Assembly (NCBI RefSeq): GCF_004027225.2
Contig: NC_044288.2
Coordinates: forward strand, 1,580,719-1,644,718
Direction of reading: 5' to 3'
Source of the DNA: Strigops habroptila
Taxonomy: Eukaryota > Chordata > Aves > Psittaciformes > Psittacidae
DNA: 64,000 bases
Shown: positions 25,601-37,600 of the stretch, one piece after another
Layout: each line of letters starts with the position of its first letter
How positions within the stretch are numbered: position 1 is the first letter of the stretch
The notes under the pieces: model-generated
Told to the model about the DNA's origin: nothing
What the model saw: only the letters and a program-made list of their open reading frames with translations
Databases searched by the model: none
Program-made: the position numbers and the translations under genes

Positions 25601-28600
25601 CTGGGCTGCACCGTGATGAGCTGGGATGCACTGGGATAGTGCAGTGGAAGCAGTGTGATGCATTGGGATGCAATGCTCTGGGCTCACTGGAATGCATTGG
25701 GCTGCACTGTGATGAGCTGGAATGCACTGGGATACACTGGGAAGCAGAGGGGTGCATTGGGGTGCAATGCACTGAGCTACCCGGAATGCATTGGACTTCA
25801 CTGGGCTGCACTGGGGCGAGCTGGAATGCACTGGGATGAGCTGGGAGTGCTGGGATGCAGCGCTCTGGGCATAGCGGGAAGCAGTGCTTCGGTTGCACAG
25901 AGCGCACTGGGAGCACTGGGAAGTTGCAGTGGGAGATGCTGGGATGCGATGGGATGCGATGGGATGCACTGGGCTGCAGCACCCGTGTCACCGGGCTCAC
26001 TGGGGGCGCCGGTTGCCACCGCGGGACTCGGCGGGGCAGCGGGCGGCGGTGTCGGCCCCGGGGGTGACCGTCCGCCAGGAGGCGCTGTGGGGCCGGGGCG
26101 GGTGTCAGGGGGCGGAGCCACGGGCAGCGGGGGGCGGAGCTACACGTTATGGGCGGGGCGACCGGCCGAGGGCGGGCCCGCCGGTGGTGGGCGGAGCCAC
26201 CGTTATAGTGGGCGGAGCCACAGGTGGTGGGCGGGGCTCCCGGTGGTGGGCGGGGCCGCGGGTGGGGCGCGGCGCGGGCGGAAGCGGTGTCGCGCAGACC
26301 GGCCCCGTCCGCCGCGCCGGCAGCAGCAGCCCCGGGGCCGCCGCCGGCACAAAGGCCGCCATGGCCGGGTACGTGCCGGGGCTGCTCCCGGCCGACCGCA
26401 GCCAGGAGAAGGAGTTCGTCCGGGCCTACGAGGACGTGCTGGAGCGCTACAAAGGTACCCGCGGCCCACGGGGCCCCGTGCGGGGCCTGGAGCGCGTCGG
26501 GGGCTGAGCCGGTGCATGGCCCTGTGCCCGGGGCTGGGGCGCGGAGGGCGGCCCCGAGCACCCCGGTTGGGCGGGATGGCCGGGCCCGGCGTTCCCGGGG
26601 AGCTCGGTGTCCCCTTGTGTGGGGCCCTCGGGGGTCCCCGGTGTCCCCAGTGTGGGGTCCCCGGCACCCAGCACCCCACGTTCCCTCTCAGAGCACCGCA
26701 GCATCCTTCATCCCTGCGCCTTCACCCGGGGGCCGTGTGAGCTACATGGGACCCCCTCACCCTGCCCCACTGTCCCCGCAGCCCCCCGTGGGGCAGTGGC
26801 TGGGCAGGGTAAGGGCTGATGCTGTCCGCACGCGGGTGGCTGTGGCGGTGCTGGTGCCGGTACCGGCAGTGAGTGTGCAGTTTTGATGTGAGCGGCTCGT
26901 CTCCAGGAGTTGTGTGCCATTCCGCTCTTATTGTTATTATTTTTCCCTCCTTGCTGCAGAGAGAGACTTGTCGTGGAGCCCAGATTCAGCCCCACAGGGC
27001 TCCTCGCGCTCTGGTTTGTGAGCTTAGCAGCCAAGACTCTTTAAAATGCGGATGGCCGAGGCCGGAGGAGCCAGGCGCCCGTTTCCTTTTCCTTTCTGCT
27101 TGCGGAGAAAGGGGAATAATGGATTCCCTGGCTCCCTGATTCAGGGGGTGCCACTCAAACCTCCCAGAGGTGGGAGCGCGGTGCGGCCTCGCTCCGCTTT
27201 CACAGGGAGCGGGGAAGAAAAGCCTCTTCGGGTGCCTTGGGAAAGCGCTGGATAACGTGACTCGGGCTCGTCCAAGTACTTGACAAACTTTCTTATTAAT
27301 AAAAAGCCTTTTGATGTAGCTGGGTCCAGCGTGGAGCCGCGGAGGGAACGGTGCGGCGGGTGCCAGCGCCTGGCAGGGAATGAGCTGGCGTTTGCGGCGG
27401 GTTTTGCTTTGTTCCAAAAGAGAAATTGAAATGACAGTGCTGGATGTGCTGGTCCAGGCGGAGCCGGGCCGGGCTGGGCCGGGCTCCCCTCGCCTGCTCC
27501 CGGGAAGGAGAGGTTTTGAGGTAGTAACCCAGTTTCTACACTGGGTTATGGTAGAAAGCTGGTAGTCGCTTGGAAATATCCCGCTGGGTGTTGTTTGATC
27601 TTGTTTGTGGTGTGGGGGAAATGAGTGTTTATACTGGAACAAAGCTTTCCTTTGCCTTCAACCCCTTCCCAGCTCCTGGAACATCCCACCCGTGCTGCAA
27701 GGTGGGAGCCTCCAGCTCCAGTCGCTGGTGGACGCATTGCCTCTTCCCTGCTTTCCCCTATTGCGGTGCCTGTCAACAGTTTGGTTTTTCCTGTCCGGAA
27801 GAAGTTTTCCACTGGCTCGTCCCCTCCCCCTCCTAATCCTGCAAAAAATGAGGAGTTTTCACTGGAATGGGAGTGCTGGGGGTGCAGGGACACACGTGGT
27901 GCTGGTGTCCGGCTCGTGGTGGTCACCCTGTACCTGTTGCATCCAGGACCTGGCGCCGCTGGCACCAGCTCGTGCTGTTGGAGGGCAAGGAGGACACTTG
28001 GCTCAGGGGTTTCAAATGCCTCCCTGTTGGCTCCACTCTATTTCTAATAGAAAATAGCCTAAAAAACCCACTCCAAGCAGTGAGGCCTCCGCTGTCGAGC
28101 AAGCCGGGGCAGGTCTGGAGGCAAGGAGGTGCACAGCACGGGAAGGGTCCCGGCACGGCGTGGTGAGCTCTGATCCTGCCTTTCCTCACCGAGTGGGGGT
28201 TCGGCACCTGGCAGAGCCCCGTGATGTGTTTCTTGTTATAATAACACCAAAACCACCCACCTGAGGCAGAGTTGAGCTGCCGGGGTGCCGGGTGGGTAGG
28301 TGTGCCGCATCGCTGCGGTGCCGGTGCTCACCGGGGTGCTGGCAGAGGAGGAGGAGGAGGATGATGATGAGGATTGAATCAGCGCTGTGAGCTGGTGGAG
28401 GTGCTGCGGGGGCACCCGGCCCTGCTGCTGTGGTGGGCCTGGTGCTGGGTGATGCGTGATGCTGTGCCCTGGTCCCCAAGGGGTTGGTTGAGCAGGGGAA
28501 TGGCGCTCAAGGTAGGGTTTGGGGGGGTGCGAATCAGTTTGTTGATGTTTCTTTGTGAGAATACAGTTATAGAGGAGGGGAAGCAGCTTCTGAGGAGAAT

Positions 28601-31600
28601 ATCCCATGGTTAAAAGGGTTAAAAGGCTCTGGGGTGCTGAGAGCTTCCTTCAGCACCCTCAGGGGCACGGCATGGGGCAGAGCCCGGTGCCTGCAGCTGA
28701 AGGTCTCCAGCACCAAGACCTTCACCAGTGTGGCCCAGTTAAAGCCAGCGGGCTGGTTTCCCAAGGCCTGGCGCAGGGCGGCTGCCAGCCCCGCTTGCCT
28801 CATCGCTGGATCGTGGTGGTGCCGCGGCACATGCCAGGACGTGCCGCGCTGGTGCCGCGGGTGCCGGTGGGAATAACGGCGGGGGGTGCCGGTGGAGCTT
28901 TTGGGGACCCCGCTGGGTGCTGCTGCTGGGCAGAGGGGGAAGCCCTGCTCCATCCACACCGCACACTGAGCGGGCTCAGTGTCCGAGGGCTGCTCTCCAT
29001 TCCCATTGTGTTTCGGGGCGGGCTGGCACTCGCTGTCCCCTCGGGAAAGCCGGAGCTGGCACATGGAGCCCCTGGCAGCACAAGGGTGCAGGCAGAGCTG
29101 CTCAGAGTCCTGTAAACGTTAACTAGTGGATCTCTGTGAAATCCTTTCTTTTTTGTAATTAACTCTTTTTGGGCTCTGGGGGTAGAATCCTGGAACTTCA
29201 GTATCCCAGAAGCTTTATCTCATGCCTGGTGCCATCTCTGCCTGCTCCATGGTACCCAGCACGTGGCCTGGCTTGTTTGGACTTGGGACAGCACAGGGTG
29301 GCTTGCCGCGTTGTTTGAGTGACCTGGCTCCTGTTAGGAAGGGGACAACCTTCCCAGGGCCTACAGGAGACCTTGGCCACCTCCTGGTTTCATCCTGCAA
29401 GGATAAAAGTCATTCCTGGGCTGTGCTGAGCGGGTGCACGAGGTCTCTGTGGTCTGCAAGAGCACTGATGGCGCTGGTGGCATGGTGGTGACTCCTCACT
29501 GTGTGGAGGAAGCCCTTCTTCCTCTTCCTCGCCCACAGGAGGGGTGGTCAAGTGCCGCTGTTGGAGCGGAGAGTCCCTGGCTTGAGCAAGCGCAGGGGGA
29601 AGCTGGGCTGGGAGCTGTGGGACTTTCCAGCATTGCGCCGGATAACACTGATCTTTTGGGATGTGCATCGGAGTTGGTGGCTTCCCTGGTACAGGGGGTG
29701 AGCAGAGACAACGGGGGGGCTCACGGAGGCGGCAGGAGCCTGGGGGTGACCCCGGGGCTGGCTGAGGTGGAAGGTGTTGTTTTGCTCACGTTCGTTCAGG
29801 GCGACAGGGAACTGGAGCTGTGGTTTGTCGGGTGAGAGGATCCACCCGGCCTCGCCCGGCTGCTGCCTTCGTGGTGGAGTCAGCGTCCTCCCCAGCACCC
29901 AGCGGAGCCTCCCTCATCCCACCGGCACCCCTGGGCACCAAGTCAGCAGCAGCAATTGCCACGGTCACCCTGGTGCCCTGCTCTGGGCTCCCGAGGCTGT
30001 TGGCTGCTTCTCCTCACTTCCATGTGCTTCTGGTCCAGAGAGAAGCCCCTGGGAGCTGTGGTGGTGGGTGCCCATGTGGGATGGGTGTCTGCAGCCCTGG
30101 TATCGGGATGTGGTGCTGTGCCAGAAAGCTCTGATCTTGTTTTAGCGTTGGGAAAGTGCCTCTGTTGTTCTCCCGCTCCTCTCAGCACCGCCTGCATTCC
30201 CGTCGGAGCCTTTTCCTTCCCAGCTCATGCTTTGGGGTGAGACCGGAGTCTTTGACCTCCGTCTGCTGGTTTCTGGCCAACCTCCTTTCCAGGCTCGTCT
30301 TGCTTGTGTCAGCTAAGTTTAGACTGCTCTGGACGTACAGTGGCTGATGCCAGCAGCAAGAAACCTCCTAAAGGGAGGAAGAAACCTTCCCTAAAGGGAA
30401 GCAGAAGAAAAGGTTTTATTTAAATTTCAAGTGTTTTAACACCGTTGTTTAAATACCAGGGTGATAAATCCTTTTCTGTGCACCTAATCCACATACATGC
30501 AGGCTGTGGAAGCAGCAGGCACCTCTGTTTACAGTTTCTCCTGTCTTGGTGCAGGGAGAAGCAGCACTGGAGCGTGGGGTGGGTGTGAAGAAGTTGCTCT
30601 GTGTTGGGGCTGCTGGATAAAGCTCCATCTCCTGTGCTCAGGGGTCATGGGCTCAGCCGAGCTGGTTCCTGCACGGGGCAGTGTTTCGCCACCGGCCGGA
30701 GCACAAGGGCCGGGACAGGCACGGAGCAGCTGGGAGCATGCACCGAGTGACGCTGGGAAGCAGCGTGGCTCCTCCCGGGGCTTCCAGGGAAGCTCTGGAA
30801 GGGACTCTGCTCCCGGAGCTCAAATCCAGCCCTTCCCTGCTGCTCTCTGTGCCTTGGCCGTGCCCAGGGTGTTGGTCGCTGCCTCGGGAAGCTCTGTGGT
30901 GTGGACAGATCCTGGCAATGCCAGCTCGGTTTTCCAGGGCGGATGAGGCAATCGGTGCCCACAGGGCGAGGTGGTGTGGCGGGGGCTGTGATGGCACATG
31001 GCACACCGGGATGGGGACAGCGGCGCACCGAGAGCTGGGCCATGGTGGGAGCGCTGATTTCTGCGGCTGGAGGTGACCATCACCCATGATGTACCCCCTG
31101 CCTGGTGGTGCAGAGCCAGCCTTCATGGATCCATGAAGGATGGACCTAGAACCGGCTCCTCTCCACACCCCAACTGGTTGCTCATGCCTTTCCCATTCCG
31201 TGACTGCGGGTGGGGTGGAAACCAGTGGAGCTGCTGCTGCTGCTGGTGGTGGGAGAACAGGGCTGGAGGCAGGATGCTGGTGTCCCCAGCATGGGGAGGA
31301 GAGCTGCTTCTGCCTCCTGTCTGCAGGTGCTGCCCGTGCCGCAGCGTGGTCCCCTGCCTGGGCATCCCGCATCCCGAGGGCCAGGTTTGCTGCATCCCCG
31401 CTGGATGCTGACCTTGGGCTCCCCCTTCTTCTTGCAGACCCTCTCGAGGCTTGCTGGAAGCTCCAGATTTAACATCTCAGTGCTGCGCTTGTCTGGGGGG
31501 TCAGGGCCCACTGCTGGGCTTTGGGGGTGTTCAAACAGCCCGGACAGGGAAACCACCGAGGAGGTCTCTGCGTGGTGGTGCTTGCAAAGCACGGAGGATG

Positions 31601-34600
31601 CTTGTGAATAAACTGGAAAGTTTCATTTCCAAGCTCATGGTGTGGTTTTTGTGTGTTTGGATGGATCCCACCCGGCTTTGGGAGCGGGGAGAGGGATCCT
31701 CCAGCATCAGCTTCCCGAGGAGGAGACGTGTGGTGGGGCTGGGAGCCTGGCTGATCAGATTTGGTGGGTGTCTGGCTGTGGACACGCTAAAATGAGTCCT
31801 CAGATATGATCTGTGTGCCCTGCCTCTGAGACAGATAAGCCCAGTGATTCCTAGAAGGGGGGAAGTGGGGAGGGCTGTTGGACAAGATGGTTTGGGAGAT
31901 TTGGGATAGAAAGCGGGATGCTGATCCCGGAGTAGGGCTGGCAGGATGAGCCAGGGCTCCCTCTTGACTGTGAGCGGGCTCTGATGGTGCTGACGGGAGC
32001 CTGGGTGTGTTGGTGACACAAGTTGGGCTGTGGGTCAGGGGAATGTGTGTGTGCTTGCACCCAGTCGCTGCAGCCTCAGCCTGGCAGTGCCCCTGTCGCC
32101 CCCCTTCAGCAGTGACCTGAATTGGTGGGTTCTGGGTCCTGGCTGCCTGCTGCCAGGCCGCAGTCGTGGTGGTGTCATTTCCCTGTGCGTGACACGCTGC
32201 GTTTCCATCTTTCATTTCCTGCTTGACCCCGTTTCCCTCCGCTGAGCCTGAGCCTGCGGCGTGCTCCGGGCAGCCGGTGCTGTGCCTGTGTGCGGCTCTC
32301 CCGGCCCTCTGCCTGGACAAAGCACTTTTAACCAACGCTTTGCCAGCTCTCCAGGGGTGATGGGTGCTTTGTTCTGCACCTCTGTGGCACATGAGTTGGT
32401 CTCCTCCTCTCCCAGCATCTGCTTTTGCCCACCTTGAGCTCTGCTGCGTCCTGGCACAGTTGGGGCCAGAGTCAGCTCTGTCCCATCCTGCTCCCATCCC
32501 CTTGCTCTGCCCTTGCTGCCTCCCACCCAGCATCCCATGGAGCCATGCCCTGATCCCAGTGGGATGTTTGTGCTGACTTCTGCTTGTGTCAAATAAGGGC
32601 GTCACTTCTATCTTGGGTTTTATTAATTGCTTTTTGGGTCTATTGTGGCCTTTCAAAAGTGCTTTTGCCAGCAGCTTATTTTTCCCTGCAGGAAACTGTA
32701 CACAAGGGCTGCCATGGCTGTGGGATTTTGCGTTGACCTTGGGCAGTTTTGCTACAAGAGCTGGAGTCCTGGTAAAACTATCCAGTGGGAGCAACTCCTT
32801 TCCCTGCGGAGCGGGCCCCGCACTGCACGTGGTGCCCTGCCAGCTAATGAACATGAATTAGCAGCCTCTGCACCATTCCAGCACCATTCAGCTGACAGAG
32901 GATCACTGTGAGTGATGCTGGGGACAGCTGGTGTGGCCATGGACACCACCATGTCCCTGCTGGGGGCTGGCTGGATGGTGCGAGGGTCTCCTAAAATAAA
33001 AGCATCCTGCATCCCAGGCTTTGTCCCGCCGCTGCCGTGGGTCACACGTGTGTCCTGGCTCTGCCGGCATCCCTGGCATGGTGTGAGCACACCTCTGCTC
33101 CGGTGATGGTGATGGTGGTCCTCCCCCCATCACTTGTGTGCACATTGGGGAGCAAACCCTGCCGTGGGGCTCTGCCCCGGGGTGATGGCCATGGGGACAG
33201 CCGTGGCGCAGGAGGTTTTGTTGCAGACAGCTCCAGACGCTGCACGTGGGGATATTTCATCCCCACCGGCTGTTTGGGATGCTTCTCGTTCCTGCTGCTG
33301 AGGGCAGTTGCTGTGCTGGGAGATGCTGGATTCCTCGGGTGCGCGGGGGCCATCCCGGGAGCTGGAGGCTCCCCCCGTCCCCGATCCTCCCTGCTCTGGG
33401 AATTCCTGGCATTCCCAATGAGGAGAGGGAGCCAGGATGCTTGTGGATGGGGTCTGGTGGTGTCAGACCTGCTCCCCCTTAACCCTCTTGGGATGGGAGG
33501 AGGGAAGAGCCCGTCTCCCCGTGGTGCCAGGCTGGTTCTGACACCGCTGCCCTGCTCTGGTGTTGGGTGGCATGTCCGGGAATGGGGCAGGAGGGAGTGT
33601 GGGGTCACCCTGGAGGTACAAAGCCATGGTGGGTGCTCAGGGCAGCCACATCTCCCTCTTGCTGTGGTGATTCTGGAGCAGCTGCCTGCGTGCCGTGCCC
33701 GGTGTCTATCCCGGGTCTCTCTTTGCTGGGAAGGGGAGGATGGAGATGGATAAACCTGGGATGTCCTGGCGCTGCCCACTGTCCTGTGCCCAGCTCCGCT
33801 CTCCGTGTGAGGGTGAGCAGGGATGGGGATGGTGTCCCCCGCGCCCCCTCCGTGGGGCTGTTCCCACTTCCTTCTCGCAGCCCCTTTGTCAGCAAGAAGC
33901 AGGGTTTTTCCTTTCTTTTTCTTTAGAGGAAAATTCCATTGTGCTATTTTTAGTGGTGACAACTTGGCTGCTCGCAACAACTTCATTCTGCTCCCGGCTC
34001 CGCCGGCGGGCGCAGGGGGATGATGTCTGCAGGACAGGCTCCGGCACAGCCGGGATGTTCCATGTAGGAGCCATTGGATCAGCTCCCTCTCACCGGGATG
34101 AATGGATGCCCACCCTGGCTGCTGCAGACCCACACATCCACAGCTCCCTTTGATGGCAGTTTGTCCTTTTGGGTGTCATCTCCATCCCACTGGAGCCCAG
34201 CGGTGGGTGCAGAGGACCCTGTGTAATTGTAGCACATGGGACTGGCGCGGGGGGGTCCTCATCATCTGCTCCCTTTTCCCCTTGGACTTCCCAGAGGGAT
34301 TTTGGCTCCCTGGTTCCCAGCCAGCCAGCCATGGGGGGCACAACCAGCAACTGGCTTGTGGGATTTGCTCTGCTTGGGAAGCAGAGTGATACCCCTGGTG
34401 TGCGTCTGTCCTGTGCCCCCCACCAGGGTTGCTTGGATGAGAAAAATGGTTTTACTAATGTTTTTGTGGATAACGTTGGGCACTGCCATGGGACCTGCTT
34501 GTTCTGGGGATGGATGGATCCGCTCTGCGTGGATTTACGTGCCGCTCCCTGTGGATGAGGGGAATCTTGTCCTGCTGAGATGTGGGGAGCTGCCACCCCT

Positions 34601-37600
34601 GGTTTTGGGGGTGGTTTGGCTCCTGCAGCAGACCCTCACTCTGGTTTCTCTCCTTTCCCCCTGGCAAAGCTCAGCCATGGTGCCGGGTGTGCCGGGGCGG
34701 CTCCGCTGAAGCCATGCGGTGGGTCTTGCTCAACCTGCTGGGATCTCTCCGGAGAGGCGATGGGATGATAGAGGGATAGCACGATCTGCTTCCCTGGCCA
34801 GCACGTTTCAACACCTCTGAGGAGGATGATATTGCTTATTATTTGATTTGACAGAGGCCTGGTATGTGTCTGGTGGGCACCATCCTGCTGTGAAGGGCAG
34901 CGATGAGCAGGATGGACCCTTGGATTACACTGGGCTGGTTCGTGCTGCCAGAAAGATCCTTTACAACCAGTAAATCTCCATTTTGGCTCCGTAAGTGCCT
35001 TGCTGCCGGCTGGAAGGATCCATCCCCCACCAGCTCCTGGTCCTTTTATCCAACACTTTATGGCATTTCCCTGTTGGCTTCTCCCAAGCTGGTGTCCTGG
35101 TGTCAGTGTCACCAGGGTGGCTTTTCCCACAAGGACCCTGTGCTCTGCTCACTGACTGTTCTTTCTATCTTCTCCCAGCCAGACTTAAAGCCTGTTGGGG
35201 CTTTTTTCCCCCCTTCCCCTCCCAATTCCCTTGTTGGAAATACCTCCAGGACATACAATCCCTGAATCCTCCAGCGTGGAGGGGTGGGGTGAGGGATGCC
35301 GGGAGCCCTGATGGTGCAGGGGCATTTGCCATTAGTGCTGGGCTCATTTGCAAAAAGGGGGGTGGCCTCGGCCATGGGAGGTTTTAGTGGGCTTCATCAA
35401 ATAAGGGAAGGCGAGGGCCGTGCCGTGGGGTGGGCAAAGGGCGACTGTGACGGGGCTGGTGGGTGCCCTGATGCTGCCCAGCTGAGGAGCGGGGTTGGGA
35501 TGAGCTGGAAAATGAACCCGGAGAAGTACAAGAAGTTCCTGGATGGACTTGGTGCCCTCAAAGGTATTTCCCACCCTGTGCGGCGTGGGGGGAGGCTGAG
35601 CTGCTACTCCGAGGGCTCGGGCAGAATCCGACCATCTGCCGTCGATCGCGGATGGAGGCGAATGGAGCGCTCCTGGGATGTCGAGGAGTCGGCAGCTTCC
35701 CATGGAGGCAGCCGGGAGGGGTGGTGCTTTCCATGGCTCCGCTTCACTTCCCTCTTTTGTCTTGTATTTGGATGTGGAGCGGTGTGTCTGGGCACAAAGC
35801 GCTGGGGCAGCGGCTGACCCAGCCCCATCACTAGCACAGGGAGGCAGGGAAATAACAACTGGTATCCTTGTGCGGTTTGGTGCCTTTTTTTCCTCCTTTT
35901 TCTTTCCGAAGCTCCGTCGCGAGGCTCTGCCCTGTCCCTCGAGAGCGGCTGCGACACTCGATCGCGCTGGCAGGTGGCTGGAGGCCGGTGGCCGTTGTCC
36001 TGCAGCCGGCAGCGCGCCCGGGATGCGGGGCCGCAGCGGGAGGGAATGCTTCCCTTCCTTTCCCCTCCTTGCTTTATCTGTTTTCCCCTCTCCCTGCTAT
36101 CAAAGGAGCTTTTTGCCCTGGGACTCCTCATCCTGCTGCAGGATGGGAGTTCACCTCCTAGAAGGACAGCGGAGAGGGAAGCAGGAGGCACCCGGAATGC
36201 CATTGCCGGTCGTTTAACAACACTTTTACAGCCCTGCCTTGGCACGGCCGGGCTTTACCAGCTCATGGCTGAGCTTTACCAGCTGATCCCGCTGCCTAAC
36301 AAAGGTGAATCCATTCAGTGTTGAATTTAGCAGGGAGCCAAGGGAGTTGTCACCCGCTGGCAGGCTCCCCACCCTGCCGTGAAGGGTTAATCCATGGCTC
36401 TGTGGCTGACAGCTGCCCTGACTTATCGCGTCCGGCAGTAACATAATTCACTTTCTTAATGCTGGCGCAGTGTCCATCATAAATTTTTCCTGAGCCTCGC
36501 TGCAGCTGGCACTGGGAATCAATGTGAAAGGAGCCCCGAGTTGCTGTGTGCTGTGTTCCATCCCATGGCCACGCTTGTTCCCCTGCCTGCAGCCCCGTGG
36601 CAGCCGGAGCGGGGATAGGGTTGGGTGCCTGCGACCCTGCTCTGTGTTTTGGGATGCTCATATATTGGGATTTCAGGCCCTATTTCCAGCTGCAGCCTGG
36701 CACGTTCCCCTCCTGCCTGTGAGAATGAGGTGTGAGGAGCTGAGATGACATTATTAATGGCGTTTACAAGGTGACTGGCTGCAGGAGCTGATCTGGCAGC
36801 ATTCCCCCTTCCAGGTGCTGCCCTGCCGGGAGCACTGCCTGCGCTGGCTCCCGCATCCCGGCAAGCCTGTAATGGGAATGGGAAAACATGGTTGGCGAGT
36901 CCCCACAAAGCCAAATGTGCAGGTTTTGGCCTGTTTTCTGCCTCTAGCCCAGGCGATGCCACCTCACTGGCTGCCACCAGCCGTGTTTACCGCAGCCCTT
37001 TGTGGCTTTAATTCAGAAAGTGGTGCAGGGAGATGGAGGAAACGGTGTCACGGGCAGGGAGAAGGCAGGGGATGCTCAGGGCATGCAGATGGGTCTCTGC
37101 CACCCCTTTTGCACTGCTGGGGTGCTTCCCCATGTGCCTTCTGCCTGGTTGTGCTTTGCTCCGCCATTCCCACTGGCATGGAGACGCTGTGCTGTGCATC
37201 TCGCTGTCACCATAAGCTAAGTGTGCTCTGGCACTGCACGCAGCCCCCCGTGCCTGCCCTTGAGCTGCAGGGCTGGACAAAGCTGGAGGAGAGGAAGGTT
37301 TTATTGCTGGAAAGGTTTTCTTCTCCCCCCCTCTCTCCCCCTCATCTCTATTCATCTCCCCAGGGAGGTGGAGGCAGCAGCGGATATTGGAGCTGGGAGC
37401 ATTTCATATGTAAATGCCCATGTGTGCAAGTCCAGGCCCCTGACCCCCGGCGCGGTGCCAGCATCCATCCATGTCACCCCGCTGGGTCTGGGAGAAGGGC
37501 CTGGAGCACATCCTGGTGCTGCGGCTGGGATGGGGACCAGGAGGCCCTGCCAGATCCCTGGGGATAAAGGATGCTGCTCTGGGACGGGCCCTGCCCCAGT

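Noticed and set aside
24755-25980. Possible CRISPR-like or regularly spaced array
   Set aside because: The units are degenerate and contiguous with no unique spacers, and the context is a vertebrate intron.
32714-32771. 19-codon ATG frame ([12 protein letters not shown]...) ending in a phase-1 GT donor, another possible MACF1 first exon
   Set aside because: The phase fits by chance one time in three, the peptide shows no clear feature, and there is no CpG patch upstream. It is worth including in a junction-read search but not worth listing as an exon.
33042-34133. 363-codon minus-strand open frame inside a MACF1 intron
   Set aside because: Composition-driven, with no family resemblance. Nearby frames at 31787-32854 are similar.
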